Shown piece after piece: positions 24,490 through 32,690 of a stretch of 64,000 nucleotides of DNA. The stretch's first letter is position 1. Every line of letters starts with the position of its first letter. The stretch is from Cupriavidus sp. YR651. GTDB taxonomy: Bacteria > Pseudomonadota > Gammaproteobacteria > Burkholderiales > Burkholderiaceae. The position numbers and the translations under genes were made by a program. The notes beneath the pieces were generated by a model. It saw nothing but the letters and a program-made list of their open reading frames with translations. It was not told the origin of the DNA and did no database searches. Location: contig NZ_FMYZ01000015.1 of assembly GCF_900101625.1 (NCBI RefSeq), positions 62,001 through 126,000 of the forward strand. The letters are read 5' to 3'.

Positions 24490-24660
24490 ATGAAGACAAC
24501 ACTTTTCCTGCTGCTCACAGCAATCACAATGGGCGCAAGTTTCAGCGCGAACGCCGGCCCGGACTGGCATGTCATCGAGACCGCCCGCGCCAACGCACAC
24601 AAGCTCGAGAAGCACCAGTGCGTGCTTCCCGATGGCGGCACTGCAACGCCTGCGCGTTGA
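24490..24660 (+). CDS. 56-residue secreted protein
   Basis: This short gene starts at ATG 24490 and ends at TGA 24658-24660. The product begins MKTTLFLLLTAITMGASFSA, a textbook signal peptide cleaved after ANA, leaving ~33 residues (GPDWHVIETARANAHKLEKH, then one cysteine in QCVLPDGGTATPAR). It lies 123 bases after the repeat-protein gene in the same direction and may share its transcript. No strong ribosome site is visible (CTTTCGAC). I cannot assign a family; the DWxVIExARxxxH pattern suggests a small periplasmic DUF4148-like protein. Confidence 0.6.
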   Translation: MKTTLFLLLTAITMGASFSANAGPDWHVIETARANAHKLEKHQCVLPDGGTATPAR

Positions 24661-24810
24661 ATCACCTGCAGGCCGCTGCAACGGCTTCAAGGCTCCCCGG
24701 CGCTTTCGATGGGCCCGTCGAAACGCACCCCAAACCTGATCGCCGAATCGAACCTGTTTCCTGCGACGACCGCTCCTGATTCAAGTTTTCCTGCCGTGAT
24801 CCGTTGACGT

Positions 24811-25866
24811 GTGCATCTCACCCCTGGTGGATGCGAATTGTCCTCAACGAAAAGCCCCCTCCAAATCGACCGCAAGCCCCCCATTGCAGAGGCAGCCGCG
24901 CGTGCGCATACCGAGTCTCCAGTCCTCGAATGGTTGCTGCACGATGACCAGGTCATGCGGGAGTGCTTCCGGCACGCTACGGCCATCCTGAAAAGCGTGA
25001 CCGGCGCGTCCGTTTCCGCGGTACTGCTGCTCGACGCCGAACATCAGCACTACCGCGCGGAAGTGGGCCTGTCCGTCTTCCCGATCCCCCGCAAGCGGTC
25101 GCTCTGTAACTACGCAATTCAGAGTGACGAGGTGTTCGTCGTGGAAGACGCCAGCACAGACGCTCGCTTTGCGGATTGCACGCTGGTGCATGCCGCCCCC
25201 TTTGTGCGCTCCTATGCCGCCATCCCGCTTCGCGGCCCCGATGGTGAGATCGTGGGAGCGCTATGTGCCATGGATCCGGCGCCGGCACGCCTGCTAAATG
25301 CACCCATTGACGTCTTCCGGCACTTGCGCGCAATGATCGAGAACGACCTGCGGCTGCGCACCGCAACGGCCACGGACCCGCTCACACAGCTGTTCAACCG
25401 GCGTCATATGCTGGAAAGCGTCCGACGAACCTGGGACGGCGCAGCAGATGGGGAAGCGATGGGTGCCGTCATGGTCGATATCGACTGGTTCAAGCAGTAC
25501 AACGACACCTATGGACATCCGGCGGGCGACGCGTGCCTTCGCCAGGTGGCATCGGTACTTCAAGCCATTGCCGATGAACACAGGATGATTGCGGGACGCC
25601 TGGGTGGCGAGGAGTTTGGACTGCTGCTGTGCGGCCTGCCGCGCCTGGCCTTCGAAGCCGCACTGGAAAAACTGCGTGCCAGCGTCATGAAGCTGGCGAT
25701 TGACCATTGCCGGTCGCCGACTGGCGTCGTGACCGTCAGTGTCGGCGCTACCGTGACGCACCGCGCCGGGAGTACGGATCTGGCGCGCCAGACGACCTTC
25801 GCGGCGGCCGACCGTGCCCTGTACAAGGCCAAGGAGGGCGGGCGCAATCGGGTCGTGATCCTCTGA
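24811..25866 (+). CDS. GAF-GGDEF diguanylate cyclase
   Basis: The 351-residue cytoplasmic protein has a GAF sensor domain (residues about 45-185, with RSLCNYAIQSDEVFVVEDAS and VRSYAAIPLRGPDGEIVGAL) and a GGDEF domain (residues about 190-350). The active-site loop is RLGGEEFGLLL and the metal/substrate region is DIDWFKQYNDTYGHPAGD, so cyclic-di-GMP synthesis is expected. The RxxD inhibitory site is absent five residues before the loop, so product inhibition is unlikely. The start is a GTG without a clear ribosome site and may be wrong. The GAF ligand is unknown. Confidence 0.85.
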   Translation: MHLTPGGCELSSTKSPLQIDRKPPIAEAAARAHTESPVLEWLLHDDQVMRECFRHATAILKSVTGASVSAVLLLDAEHQHYRAEVGLSVFPIPRKRSLCNYAIQSDEVFVVEDASTDARFADCTLVHAAPFVRSYAAIPLRGPDGEIVGALCAMDPAPARLLNAPIDVFRHLRAMIENDLRLRTATATDPLTQLFNRRHMLESVRRTWDGAADGEAMGAVMVDIDWFKQYNDTYGHPAGDACLRQVASVLQAIADEHRMIAGRLGGEEFGLLLCGLPRLAFEAALEKLRASVMKLAIDHCRSPTGVVTVSVGATVTHRAGSTDLARQTTFAAADRALYKAKEGGRNRVVIL

Positions 25867-25917
25867 CTGACCAGCCGCTACGCTTCAAGCCAGCTACATC
25901 GTCGATCAGGTGCCCAC

Positions 25918-27123
25918 CTAGTGCAACCATCTGTCGAGTTCGTAGAACGGCAACGTGTTTGTCGCCCGGGTGCCGACATGTGGCCCCACGCGAACGAATC
26001 CCATGGCTTCGCCTAGCGACGAAACCGACGCGGGCGCTTGTTGCGCGTGAATTCTCACACGATCAAAACCAGTGCCAGGCCCCGACACGGAGGCCCGGAA
26101 GAATTCATCACGCTGGCTTCGCCTCGTGTCTGGCAGTTCAGTCTGAACAGACCTGACCGGCGGATAGATCTGCCCTCGCCCCTGGAGCCTCCTAAGCATC
26201 GGGGTGACCAGCAGCGCAAACGTCGTGAATGCGGTGGCGGGATTTCCTGGCATGCATACCACTGCCTTGTCGCGCAGACGACCAAGCGCAATTGGCATGC
26301 CCGGTTTCATATTGACCTGATGGCACAGCAGTTGCCCACCGGCCGAAATCAGGGCCGGTTCGACGAGATCCCGCTCCCCGCCCGACGTGCCGCCCGTAAT
26401 CAGGACGATATCGGCCTCGTCAGACATTTCGAGCATCGCCTCATGCAGGTCCTGTTCATCGTCACGCACATGCCTTCGGCTGACGACCATCGCACCAAGC
26501 GACTCCACCATGGATTCCAGCATCGGCCCGTTGACATCGTTCACGCAATGTGACGCTGGGATGACATCCTCGAACGAGAGCTCATCGCCAGTGATCAGCA
26601 GGGAGACTTCCACCAGTCGGTACACCCGCAACGCATCGATACCCTGAGATGCGAGCGAGGCGATATGCCCGGATGTCAGAACGGCACCCGCCCGAATCAG
26701 CAACGCGCCTGACCTGACATCCTCGCCTTTGCGCCGCACGTGTGCGCCTCGGGCCGGCGCGACGCACAGGCGCACCCCTCCCTCGACCTTCTGAACCGCC
26801 TCTTCCGGTATCACGGTGTCGGCGCCGTCCGGCATCACCGATCCCGTGAAAAGACGAATGGCATGGCCGGGCTTGAGCCGCTGGGGTGCCATGCCGGCAT
26901 AGCAAACCTGTTGGATCGGAAACGTCTGCCCGTCGACATAATCCGCCATGGCGATGGCATAGCCGTCCATGGCACTCTTGTCGACGGACGGAGTGTCGAC
27001 ACAAGCCACGATATCCTGAGCCAGCACTCTTCCCGCCGCGCCACCGAGCCAGATCCGCTCGGTTTCGGCGACCGGCTCAACACATGACGCAAAGAAGGCT
27101 TGCGCCTCATCAAAACTCAGCAT
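25918..27123 (-). CDS. moeA: molybdopterin molybdenumtransferase MoeA
   Basis: The 401-residue MoeA inserts molybdate into adenylylated molybdopterin to give active molybdenum cofactor. Signatures are DTPSVDKSAMDGYAIAMADY near the N-terminus, LFTGSVMPDGADTVIPEEA, DIVLITGGTSGGERDLVEPA and VVCMPGNPATAFTTF, with the C-terminal domain IV after that. ATG 27123 has CGGAG upstream. It is divergent from the bd oxidase operon and sits within the same stretch as fdhD and two bis-MGD enzymes, so it may be a dedicated cofactor gene for them rather than the housekeeping copy. Confidence 0.92.
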   Translation of the reverse strand: MLSFDEAQAFFASCVEPVAETERIWLGGAAGRVLAQDIVACVDTPSVDKSAMDGYAIAMADYVDGQTFPIQQVCYAGMAPQRLKPGHAIRLFTGSVMPDGADTVIPEEAVQKVEGGVRLCVAPARGAHVRRKGEDVRSGALLIRAGAVLTSGHIASLASQGIDALRVYRLVEVSLLITGDELSFEDVIPASHCVNDVNGPMLESMVESLGAMVVSRRHVRDDEQDLHEAMLEMSDEADIVLITGGTSGGERDLVEPALISAGGQLLCHQVNMKPGMPIALGRLRDKAVVCMPGNPATAFTTFALLVTPMLRRLQGRGQIYPPVRSVQTELPDTRRSQRDEFFRASVSGPGTGFDRVRIHAQQAPASVSSLGEAMGFVRVGPHVGTRATNTLPFYELDRWLH

Positions 27124-27745
27124 CGCGCATCTCCGTTGATATTGAGCGCCCCTGCCTGCACCGTCGCACAGCGCAGGCAGGGGCGCACGGGTCGGTTCCC
27201 GGGCCAAGGCGCCCACGTTCCACCGACATCACTGACGCGAACCGGGGCCAGCCTTCAAGAACGCTCAGACGCCAGGATGAGTCTGGCCGGAGGCGGGTTT
27301 TCCCGTGGAGTACAGATGAATACAATCTCGCCGGCTACAGACCCCTTGGCAGCTGGCACGGTGCCTTTCCCACCTTTCCCGCGACGCCTTCCCTCTCACA
27401 ACGATCCCCATTGCACTGCGCGCGCCCGATGCGTTGAAGCGCATCGTTGTCATTTGAATCCTTCGCCCCCACGCATCCGCGGCCAGGCGCATGTCTGGCC
27501 GCGCGCGCCTGCGCAATCCGCGTGCCGACGCATCACAGTTCCCCACTTGTCTCAGGAGAACAGATCCACTGCGCGGATATCGTCCTTTGCGTGAAACCGG
27601 CTCCAGGCAACGCCTGCAGCCCGATGACCAACTGAGTATTCACGATTCATCCGAAACTGTATCTACCTCTGACCTGCTGCAATCCCTACTCTGCGTTATC
27701 GCGTCACGCGGCGTTGCCACCGACGTCATTTCGAGGAGTCATACG
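27124..27745. other. 622-bp divergent region between moeA and the bd oxidase operon
   Basis: No supported gene lies here. An inverted repeat GATGCG-N6-CGCATC occurs near 27428-27445. No FNR/ANR-type TTGAT-N4-ATCAA box, which might have been expected before an oxygen-regulated oxidase, is visible. The long leader before ATG 27746 could hold regulation that I cannot recognise. Confidence 0.45.
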
Positions 27746-29155
27746 ATGCACGCACTTACCGCACTGGATCTGGCACGAATACAGTTCGCCTTCACAGTGT
27801 CGTTTCACATCATCTTTCCAGCGATCACGATCGGCCTCGCGAGTTTTCTCGCATTCCTTGAGGCGCGATGGCTGATGACGAAGAACCCCGTCTACCGGAC
27901 GCTGTTCGATTTCTGGGTCAAGATCTTCGCGCTGAACTTCGGCATGGGTGTCGTATCCGGTCTGGTCATGGCCTATGAGTTCGGCACGAACTGGAGCTTC
28001 TTCTCGGAGTTTGCAGGTGGCATCACCGGCCCATTGCTCACATACGAAGTACTGACCGCGTTCTTCCTGGAAGCGGGCTTCCTTGGTGTCATGCTGTTCG
28101 GATGGAATCGCGTGGGACCCGGTCTGCATTTCTTCTCGACGCTGATGGTGGCGCTCGGCACCATGATCTCCGCGACATGGATTCTCGTGTCCAACAGCTG
28201 GATGCAGACGCCGACGGGCTACGCGATCATCGACGGCAAGATCGTGCCAACCGACTGGCTGGCCGTCATCTTCAATCCGTCGTTCCCCTATCGCCTCGCC
28301 CACATGGTCGTGGCAGCGATGCTCTCCACCGCGCTGTTCGTCGCGGCGGCTGGCGCATGGCAACTGCTGCGCGGCAAGAACACGCCGGCGGTGCGCAAAA
28401 TGTTCTCGATGGCAATGTGGATGGTGCTGATCGTTGCGCCGATCCAGGCGGTGGTCGGCGACGCCCACGGCCTCAACACGCTTGAGCACCAGCCCGCGAA
28501 GATCGCCGCCATGGAAGGCCACTGGGAAACGGCCAAGCCGGGCGACAAGGGCGGCTTCCCGCTGATCGTCTTCGGCATCCCGGACATGGAGCACGAGGTC
28601 ACGCGCTATGCGATCGAGATCCCGCGCCTCGGCAGCCTGATCCTCACCCACAGCCTCGATGGACAGATCCCCGGCCTGAAGGACTTCCCCAGGGAAGACC
28701 GGCCGAACTCGACCATCCTGTTCTTCACGTTCCGCGCCATGGTGGGCCTGGGTGTGCTGATGATCCTGTACGGCGTGCTGGGCTGCCTGCTGCGTCGCAA
28801 GGAGGCCCTCTATCGGGCCAAGCCGTTCCTGCGCATGGCCGTGGTGATGGGTCCGAGCGGCCTGGTGGCGCTGCTGGCCGGCTGGATGACGACCGAGATT
28901 GGCCGTCAACCGTGGGTGGTCTATGGACTGCTGCGTACTCGCGACGCGGTGTCGGCGCATGACCTCGGTCCGGTCGCCATTTCGCTGGCGCTGTTCGTGG
29001 TGGTGTACTTCCTGGTGTTCGGCGTGGGCATCCGCTACATGCTCAGGCTGGTGAACAAGGGGCCGGCGGAGGGCGATCACGCCGATCCGCACGCTGATCC
29101 GCTCCCGGTTTCGATCGCGCGTACCGTCCCTCCGCTGAGCGGCGCCCACAACTAA
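27746..29155 (+). CDS. cydA: cytochrome bd-type quinol oxidase subunit I (CioA-like)
   Basis: The 469-residue subunit I binds the hemes and oxidises quinol, reducing oxygen in the cytoplasmic membrane without proton pumping. Visible features are LDLARIQFAFTVSFHIIFPA with the first heme-ligand His, the [20 protein letters not shown] segment, a second heme His in FPYRLAHMVVAA and the conserved GRQPWVVYGLLRT. The Q-loop region is short, as in cyanide-insensitive (CioA) oxidases. GAGGAG lies upstream of ATG 27746. It is the first gene of a five-gene operon with cydB, a DUF2474 peptide, an FUSC pump and a DUF1656 protein. Confidence 0.93.
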   Translation: MHALTALDLARIQFAFTVSFHIIFPAITIGLASFLAFLEARWLMTKNPVYRTLFDFWVKIFALNFGMGVVSGLVMAYEFGTNWSFFSEFAGGITGPLLTYEVLTAFFLEAGFLGVMLFGWNRVGPGLHFFSTLMVALGTMISATWILVSNSWMQTPTGYAIIDGKIVPTDWLAVIFNPSFPYRLAHMVVAAMLSTALFVAAAGAWQLLRGKNTPAVRKMFSMAMWMVLIVAPIQAVVGDAHGLNTLEHQPAKIAAMEGHWETAKPGDKGGFPLIVFGIPDMEHEVTRYAIEIPRLGSLILTHSLDGQIPGLKDFPREDRPNSTILFFTFRAMVGLGVLMILYGVLGCLLRRKEALYRAKPFLRMAVVMGPSGLVALLAGWMTTEIGRQPWVVYGLLRTRDAVSAHDLGPVAISLALFVVVYFLVFGVGIRYMLRLVNKGPAEGDHADPHADPLPVSIARTVPPLSGAHN

Positions 29156-29168
29156 TCAGGTGACAACC

Positions 29169-30176
29169 ATGGGTATCAATCTTCCCGTCATATGGGCCGT
29201 GCTGATCTTCTTCGGCGTGATGATGTACGTCATCATGGACGGTTTCGATCTCGGCATCGGCATCCTCTTTCCGTTCATCGGCGACCGTCACGATCGCGAC
29301 GTGATGATGAACACGGTTGCCCCCGTCTGGGATGGCAATGAAACCTGGCTGGTCCTCGGCGGGGCGGCCATGCTCGCCGCGTTCCCGCTAGCCTACTCGG
29401 TCCTGCTCAGCGCGTTCTACCTGCCGCTGATGTTCATGCTGATGGGACTGATCTTCCGCGGCGTTGCCTTCGAGTTCCGCTTCAAGGCCAGCGACCGCAG
29501 CCGCCCGCACTGGGACAAGGCCTTTATCGGTGGCTCCCTCACGGCCGCGTTCTTCCAGGGCGTCACGCTTGGCGCGTACATCGATGGCATCGCCATGAAC
29601 GGCCGTCATTTCGCCGGCGGTGCGTTCGACTGGGTGGCGCCGTTTCCGATCTTCACGGGTATCGGTGTCGTGGTGGCCTACGCCTTCCTGGGCGTCACCT
29701 GGCTCATCATGAAGACGGAAGGCCGCCTGCAATGGACGATGCTGCGCCTGGCCAATCCGCTGACCGGCGCCATGCTCGTCTTCATCGCCGCCGTGAGTGT
29801 CTGGACGCCGCTGACGCATCCGGAAATCGCCCAGCGCTGGTTCTCGATGCCGAACCTGTTCTTCTTCCTGCCTGTGCCGCTGCTCGTGGCGGGCGCCGCG
29901 ATGGGGATCTATCGCGCACTGGGCAACCGCCCGAACGTCTCGCCGTTCCTGTTCGCGCTGGTCATCATCTTCATGGGATACACCGGCCTGGCGATCAGCA
30001 TCTGGCCGAACATCATCCCGCCGGGCATTTCGATCTGGGACGCTTCGTCGGCGCCGCAAAGCCAGGGCTTCGCGCTGGTCGGGACGCTGTTCATCGTGCC
30101 GATCATCCTGACCTATACGTCCTGGTCCTATTACGTGTTCCGCGGCAAGGTCAAGCGCGGCGAGGGGTATCACTGA
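29169..30176 (+). CDS. cydB: cytochrome bd-type quinol oxidase subunit II (CioB-like)
   Basis: The 335-residue subunit II is an integral membrane protein with about nine helices. The start IWAVLIFFGVMMYVIMDGFD (DGFDLGIG motif), WDGNETWLVLGGAAMLAAFP and YTGLAISIWPNIIPP are the family hallmarks. ATG 29169 is preferred because AGGTGA sits five bases before it; the GTG at 29160 is part of that ribosome site. It pairs with subunit I and overlaps the small downstream gene (TGATG). It functions in aerobic respiration under low oxygen or when heme-copper oxidases are inhibited. Confidence 0.93.
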   Translation: MGINLPVIWAVLIFFGVMMYVIMDGFDLGIGILFPFIGDRHDRDVMMNTVAPVWDGNETWLVLGGAAMLAAFPLAYSVLLSAFYLPLMFMLMGLIFRGVAFEFRFKASDRSRPHWDKAFIGGSLTAAFFQGVTLGAYIDGIAMNGRHFAGGAFDWVAPFPIFTGIGVVVAYAFLGVTWLIMKTEGRLQWTMLRLANPLTGAMLVFIAAVSVWTPLTHPEIAQRWFSMPNLFFFLPVPLLVAGAAMGIYRALGNRPNVSPFLFALVIIFMGYTGLAISIWPNIIPPGISIWDASSAPQSQGFALVGTLFIVPIILTYTSWSYYVFRGKVKRGEGYH

Positions 30177-30313
30177 TGGCTACGCAAAAACGCTCCGGAA
30201 TGGGCACGCGCCTGACCTGGCTGGTTGCCCTGTGGGTGGGTGGTGTCGGCGCGGTGGGCCTGGCGGCCGGCCTGATCCGATTCGCCATGCATCTTGCGGG
30301 AATGACCCCCTGA
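30176..30313 (+). CDS. DUF2474 small bd-oxidase-associated membrane protein
   Basis: The 45-residue single-helix protein (MATQKRSGMGTRLTWLVALW, then VGGVGAVGLAAGLIRFAMHL) starts at ATG 30176 inside the stop of cydB (TGATG). Its size, basic start, WLVALWxGGVxxVGLxAxxIR-type helix and position mark it as a DUF2474 peptide, the usual third gene of Cio-type operons and a functional analogue of CydX. The next gene follows after four bases. Confidence 0.85.
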   Translation: MATQKRSGMGTRLTWLVALWVGGVGAVGLAAGLIRFAMHLAGMTP

Positions 30314-30317
30314 GGCC

Positions 30318-32447
30318 ATGCCCATGTCCATCGCGCGCCCGATGAAGGCGATCACGATCCAGGCGCCGCAACGCAAGAGCGCGAGCACACAACCGTGGCT
30401 GTTCTCCGTCAAGGTGTTCGCCGCCGCCATGCTCGCACTCTATGTGGCGCTGGCCCTGGGCCTGTCACGGCCCTACTGGGCCATGGCGACGGTCTACCTG
30501 GTCTCCAGCCCGCTGACCGCCGCCACTCGTTCCAAGGGCCTATATCGGGTCGCCGGCACCTTGCTCGGTGCCTCGGCGGCGGTGGCCATGGTGCCCAACC
30601 TCGTCAACGAGCCATTGTTGTTGATGGCGGCGATCGCCTTGTGGACAGGTGCCATGCTCTACCTGTCCTTGCTGGAACGGTCGCCACGCAGCTACGTGTT
30701 CCTGCTGGCTGCCTATACGCTGCCGATCGTGGCGCTGCCGGCCGTGACCGATCCCGCCAGCATCTTTGACATCGCGCTGCTACGGGTCGAAGAGATTGTG
30801 ATCGGGATTGTCAGCGCGGGCCTGGTCAGTGCGCTGGTGTTCCCGGCCACGATCGCGCCGGTGTTGCGCGAGCAGTCGGGTACCTGGATGGCGCATGCCG
30901 CGACGTGGACGACCGAGATCCTGACTGGTCCGGCCGACTCGGTGGATTCGCACGATAGCCGTCGCAAGCTGACGGGCGATCTGCGCACGATGTCCAATCT
31001 GATCGCCCAGCTCGCCCACGAGCCGGGCAGTTCGCAGACGCTCGCGCTTGCCACGGCACTGCGTGAGCGGATGCTCGCCCTGCTGCCATTGCTTGAAACA
31101 CTGACGAGAATCATCGGCGCATTGCGTGCGCACCCAATGGGTGTGCCCCCTGCGCTCGATGACTGGATGCGCGACATCGCCGCATGGCTCCACTCGCCTT
31201 CGCCATCGACCGCTGACCGCCCTCGGCCTGCGGCCGCGCTGACCGGTCTCCACATGACGGACCCGTGGCACAGCCAACTGATCGCTGGGGCATGCCACGA
31301 CCTCGACGCCCTGCTCGATATCTGGGAGGAAGGTCGACGCCTGCATCGCGGCATCGGTCATCCCGACGCGGCGGCCAACCTGTCTGGCTCGTGCAACGAT
31401 CGTGGCCAGGGAAATCCGGAGATTCGGCCGGCGATTCAGCCGGCGGCTCACATTGACCACGGCCTGCTGCTGATCCAGGCGGCGACGGCGGCATCGGCCA
31501 CCTTCCTGGCCGGCCTGGCGTGGATGCTTTCGGGATGGATTGATGGCGCCGGTGCCGTGAGCCTGGCCGCGCTGACCGCCTGCTTCGTGAGCACGGTGGA
31601 TGTACCACGGGCCGCCGTCAGACGCGTGGTGGTTGCCAGCATGGCCTGCCTGCTGCTTTCCTGCTTCTACCAGTTCGTCGTATTGCCGAACGCGACGGAC
31701 TTCTACTCGCTGGCCGTGCTGCTGGCGGTGCCCTATCTCTGCATCGGGGTCCTGATGGCACGACCCGATTTCGGGCTCACCGGCGTGCTGCTCGCGGTCA
31801 CCACGGCATCGTTTGCCAACGTACAGCAAATCTATGAAGCCAACTTTGCGGATCTCTTCAACAGCAGCCTCGCGGCGTGCAGCGCCATCCTGTTCGCGGC
31901 CATCTGGGTGGTTCTGGCCAGGCCGGCGGAGATGGACTTTGTCGCACGCCGGATCCTGAGGGCCAGCTGGAAAAGCATCGGTGCCGGATTCGTTCCACGC
32001 CTGGCCGCCATGTCTTCCCCGACTTCGGGCCAGATGCGGGGCCAGATGCTCGACCAGATGCTCGACCGGATGAGCCAGCTGATCTCGATCATTCCGCCCA
32101 GACACAACGCTCCCATGAACGACGGAATTTCCGAACTGCTGGTGAGTTTCGGTGCACTGACACTCCAGCGCGACTTTGATGCGCTCTCTTCGCAATCCCG
32201 ACGCGCCATCGCCTATGTGCTCGGGGAACTGGCACGCTACTACCGCCAGTGCACCCGCGCGGACGCGGTGCTGCCACCGCCCGCGCGACTGGCGGCACGC
32301 GTCGATGCGGCACTGATGACCTTGCCCGACGCATCCGACACATTGCACGGTGCGCAAAGCGATGTCCTGGCCGCGCTGCTGGCCATCCGGCTCGCACTGT
32401 TCCCGCACGCCACCCCTGACAGCGGAGCCTGGCATGATGTTCGGTGA
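30318..32447 (+). CDS. FUSC-family (AaeB-like) efflux pump
   Basis: The 709-residue inner-membrane protein has two bundles of about five to six helices (residues about 28-175 and 370-510) separated by a large cytoplasmic domain, with a second cytoplasmic domain at the C-terminus. This is the layout of AaeB-type aromatic-acid exporters; YWAMATVYLVSSPLTAATRS is typical of the first bundle. The start may be ATG 30318 or ATG 30324; GAGG is better spaced for the latter. It lies four bases after the DUF2474 gene and overlaps the DUF1656 gene, so it is part of the bd operon. No adaptor follows; one is encoded at 22.5 kb. Confidence 0.88.
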   Translation: MPMSIARPMKAITIQAPQRKSASTQPWLFSVKVFAAAMLALYVALALGLSRPYWAMATVYLVSSPLTAATRSKGLYRVAGTLLGASAAVAMVPNLVNEPLLLMAAIALWTGAMLYLSLLERSPRSYVFLLAAYTLPIVALPAVTDPASIFDIALLRVEEIVIGIVSAGLVSALVFPATIAPVLREQSGTWMAHAATWTTEILTGPADSVDSHDSRRKLTGDLRTMSNLIAQLAHEPGSSQTLALATALRERMLALLPLLETLTRIIGALRAHPMGVPPALDDWMRDIAAWLHSPSPSTADRPRPAAALTGLHMTDPWHSQLIAGACHDLDALLDIWEEGRRLHRGIGHPDAAANLSGSCNDRGQGNPEIRPAIQPAAHIDHGLLLIQAATAASATFLAGLAWMLSGWIDGAGAVSLAALTACFVSTVDVPRAAVRRVVVASMACLLLSCFYQFVVLPNATDFYSLAVLLAVPYLCIGVLMARPDFGLTGVLLAVTTASFANVQQIYEANFADLFNSSLAACSAILFAAIWVVLARPAEMDFVARRILRASWKSIGAGFVPRLAAMSSPTSGQMRGQMLDQMLDRMSQLISIIPPRHNAPMNDGISELLVSFGALTLQRDFDALSSQSRRAIAYVLGELARYYRQCTRADAVLPPPARLAARVDAALMTLPDASDTLHGAQSDVLAALLAIRLALFPHATPDSGAWHDVR

Positions 32448-32640
32448 ATTCGATATCTACGGGGTGTTCGTGCCGGCCCTGCTCGTGTGGATGCTCATCG
32501 CCCTTGGCCTTACGGCGGCGATTCGCGGCGTGCTTGCGACGACCCGCTTCTATCTGAAGGTGTGGCACCGGTCCTTGTTCAACGTCTCGATGTACGTGAT
32601 CGTCCTCGGCATCGTGGTCAGAATGGCACATCACGCCTGA
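32434..32640 (+). CDS. DUF1656 (AaeX-like) small membrane protein
   Basis: The 68-residue protein has two transmembrane helices (YGVFVPALLVWMLIALGLTA and the C-terminal LFNVSMYVIVLGIVVRM) and the EFDIYGVFVPP-type start of DUF1656. Such proteins almost always accompany FUSC pumps with HlyD adaptors. It overlaps the end of the FUSC gene by 14 bases in another frame. GCGGAG lies before the double ATG. Its role in the exporter is unknown. Confidence 0.88.
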   Translation: MMFGEFDIYGVFVPALLVWMLIALGLTAAIRGVLATTRFYLKVWHRSLFNVSMYVIVLGIVVRMAHHA

Positions 32641-32690
32641 CGCGGCCCGACCCGCCACGGGGCGGCGGGGTGGATCGGATCAGCGCCGGA

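Noticed and set aside
27428-27445. GATGCG-N6-CGCATC inverted repeat upstream of the bd oxidase operon
   Set aside because: Short, 300 bases from the start and unlike any known oxygen-regulator site, so mentioned only as part of the region.
27704-29149. 481-codon open frame antisense to the bd oxidase subunit I gene
   Set aside because: A shadow of the GC-biased third positions of cydA. Its translation is full of His, Gln, Arg and Asp runs and has no family signature.
30780-32435. 551-codon open frame antisense to the FUSC pump gene
   Set aside because: Shadow frame with biased composition and no ribosome site.
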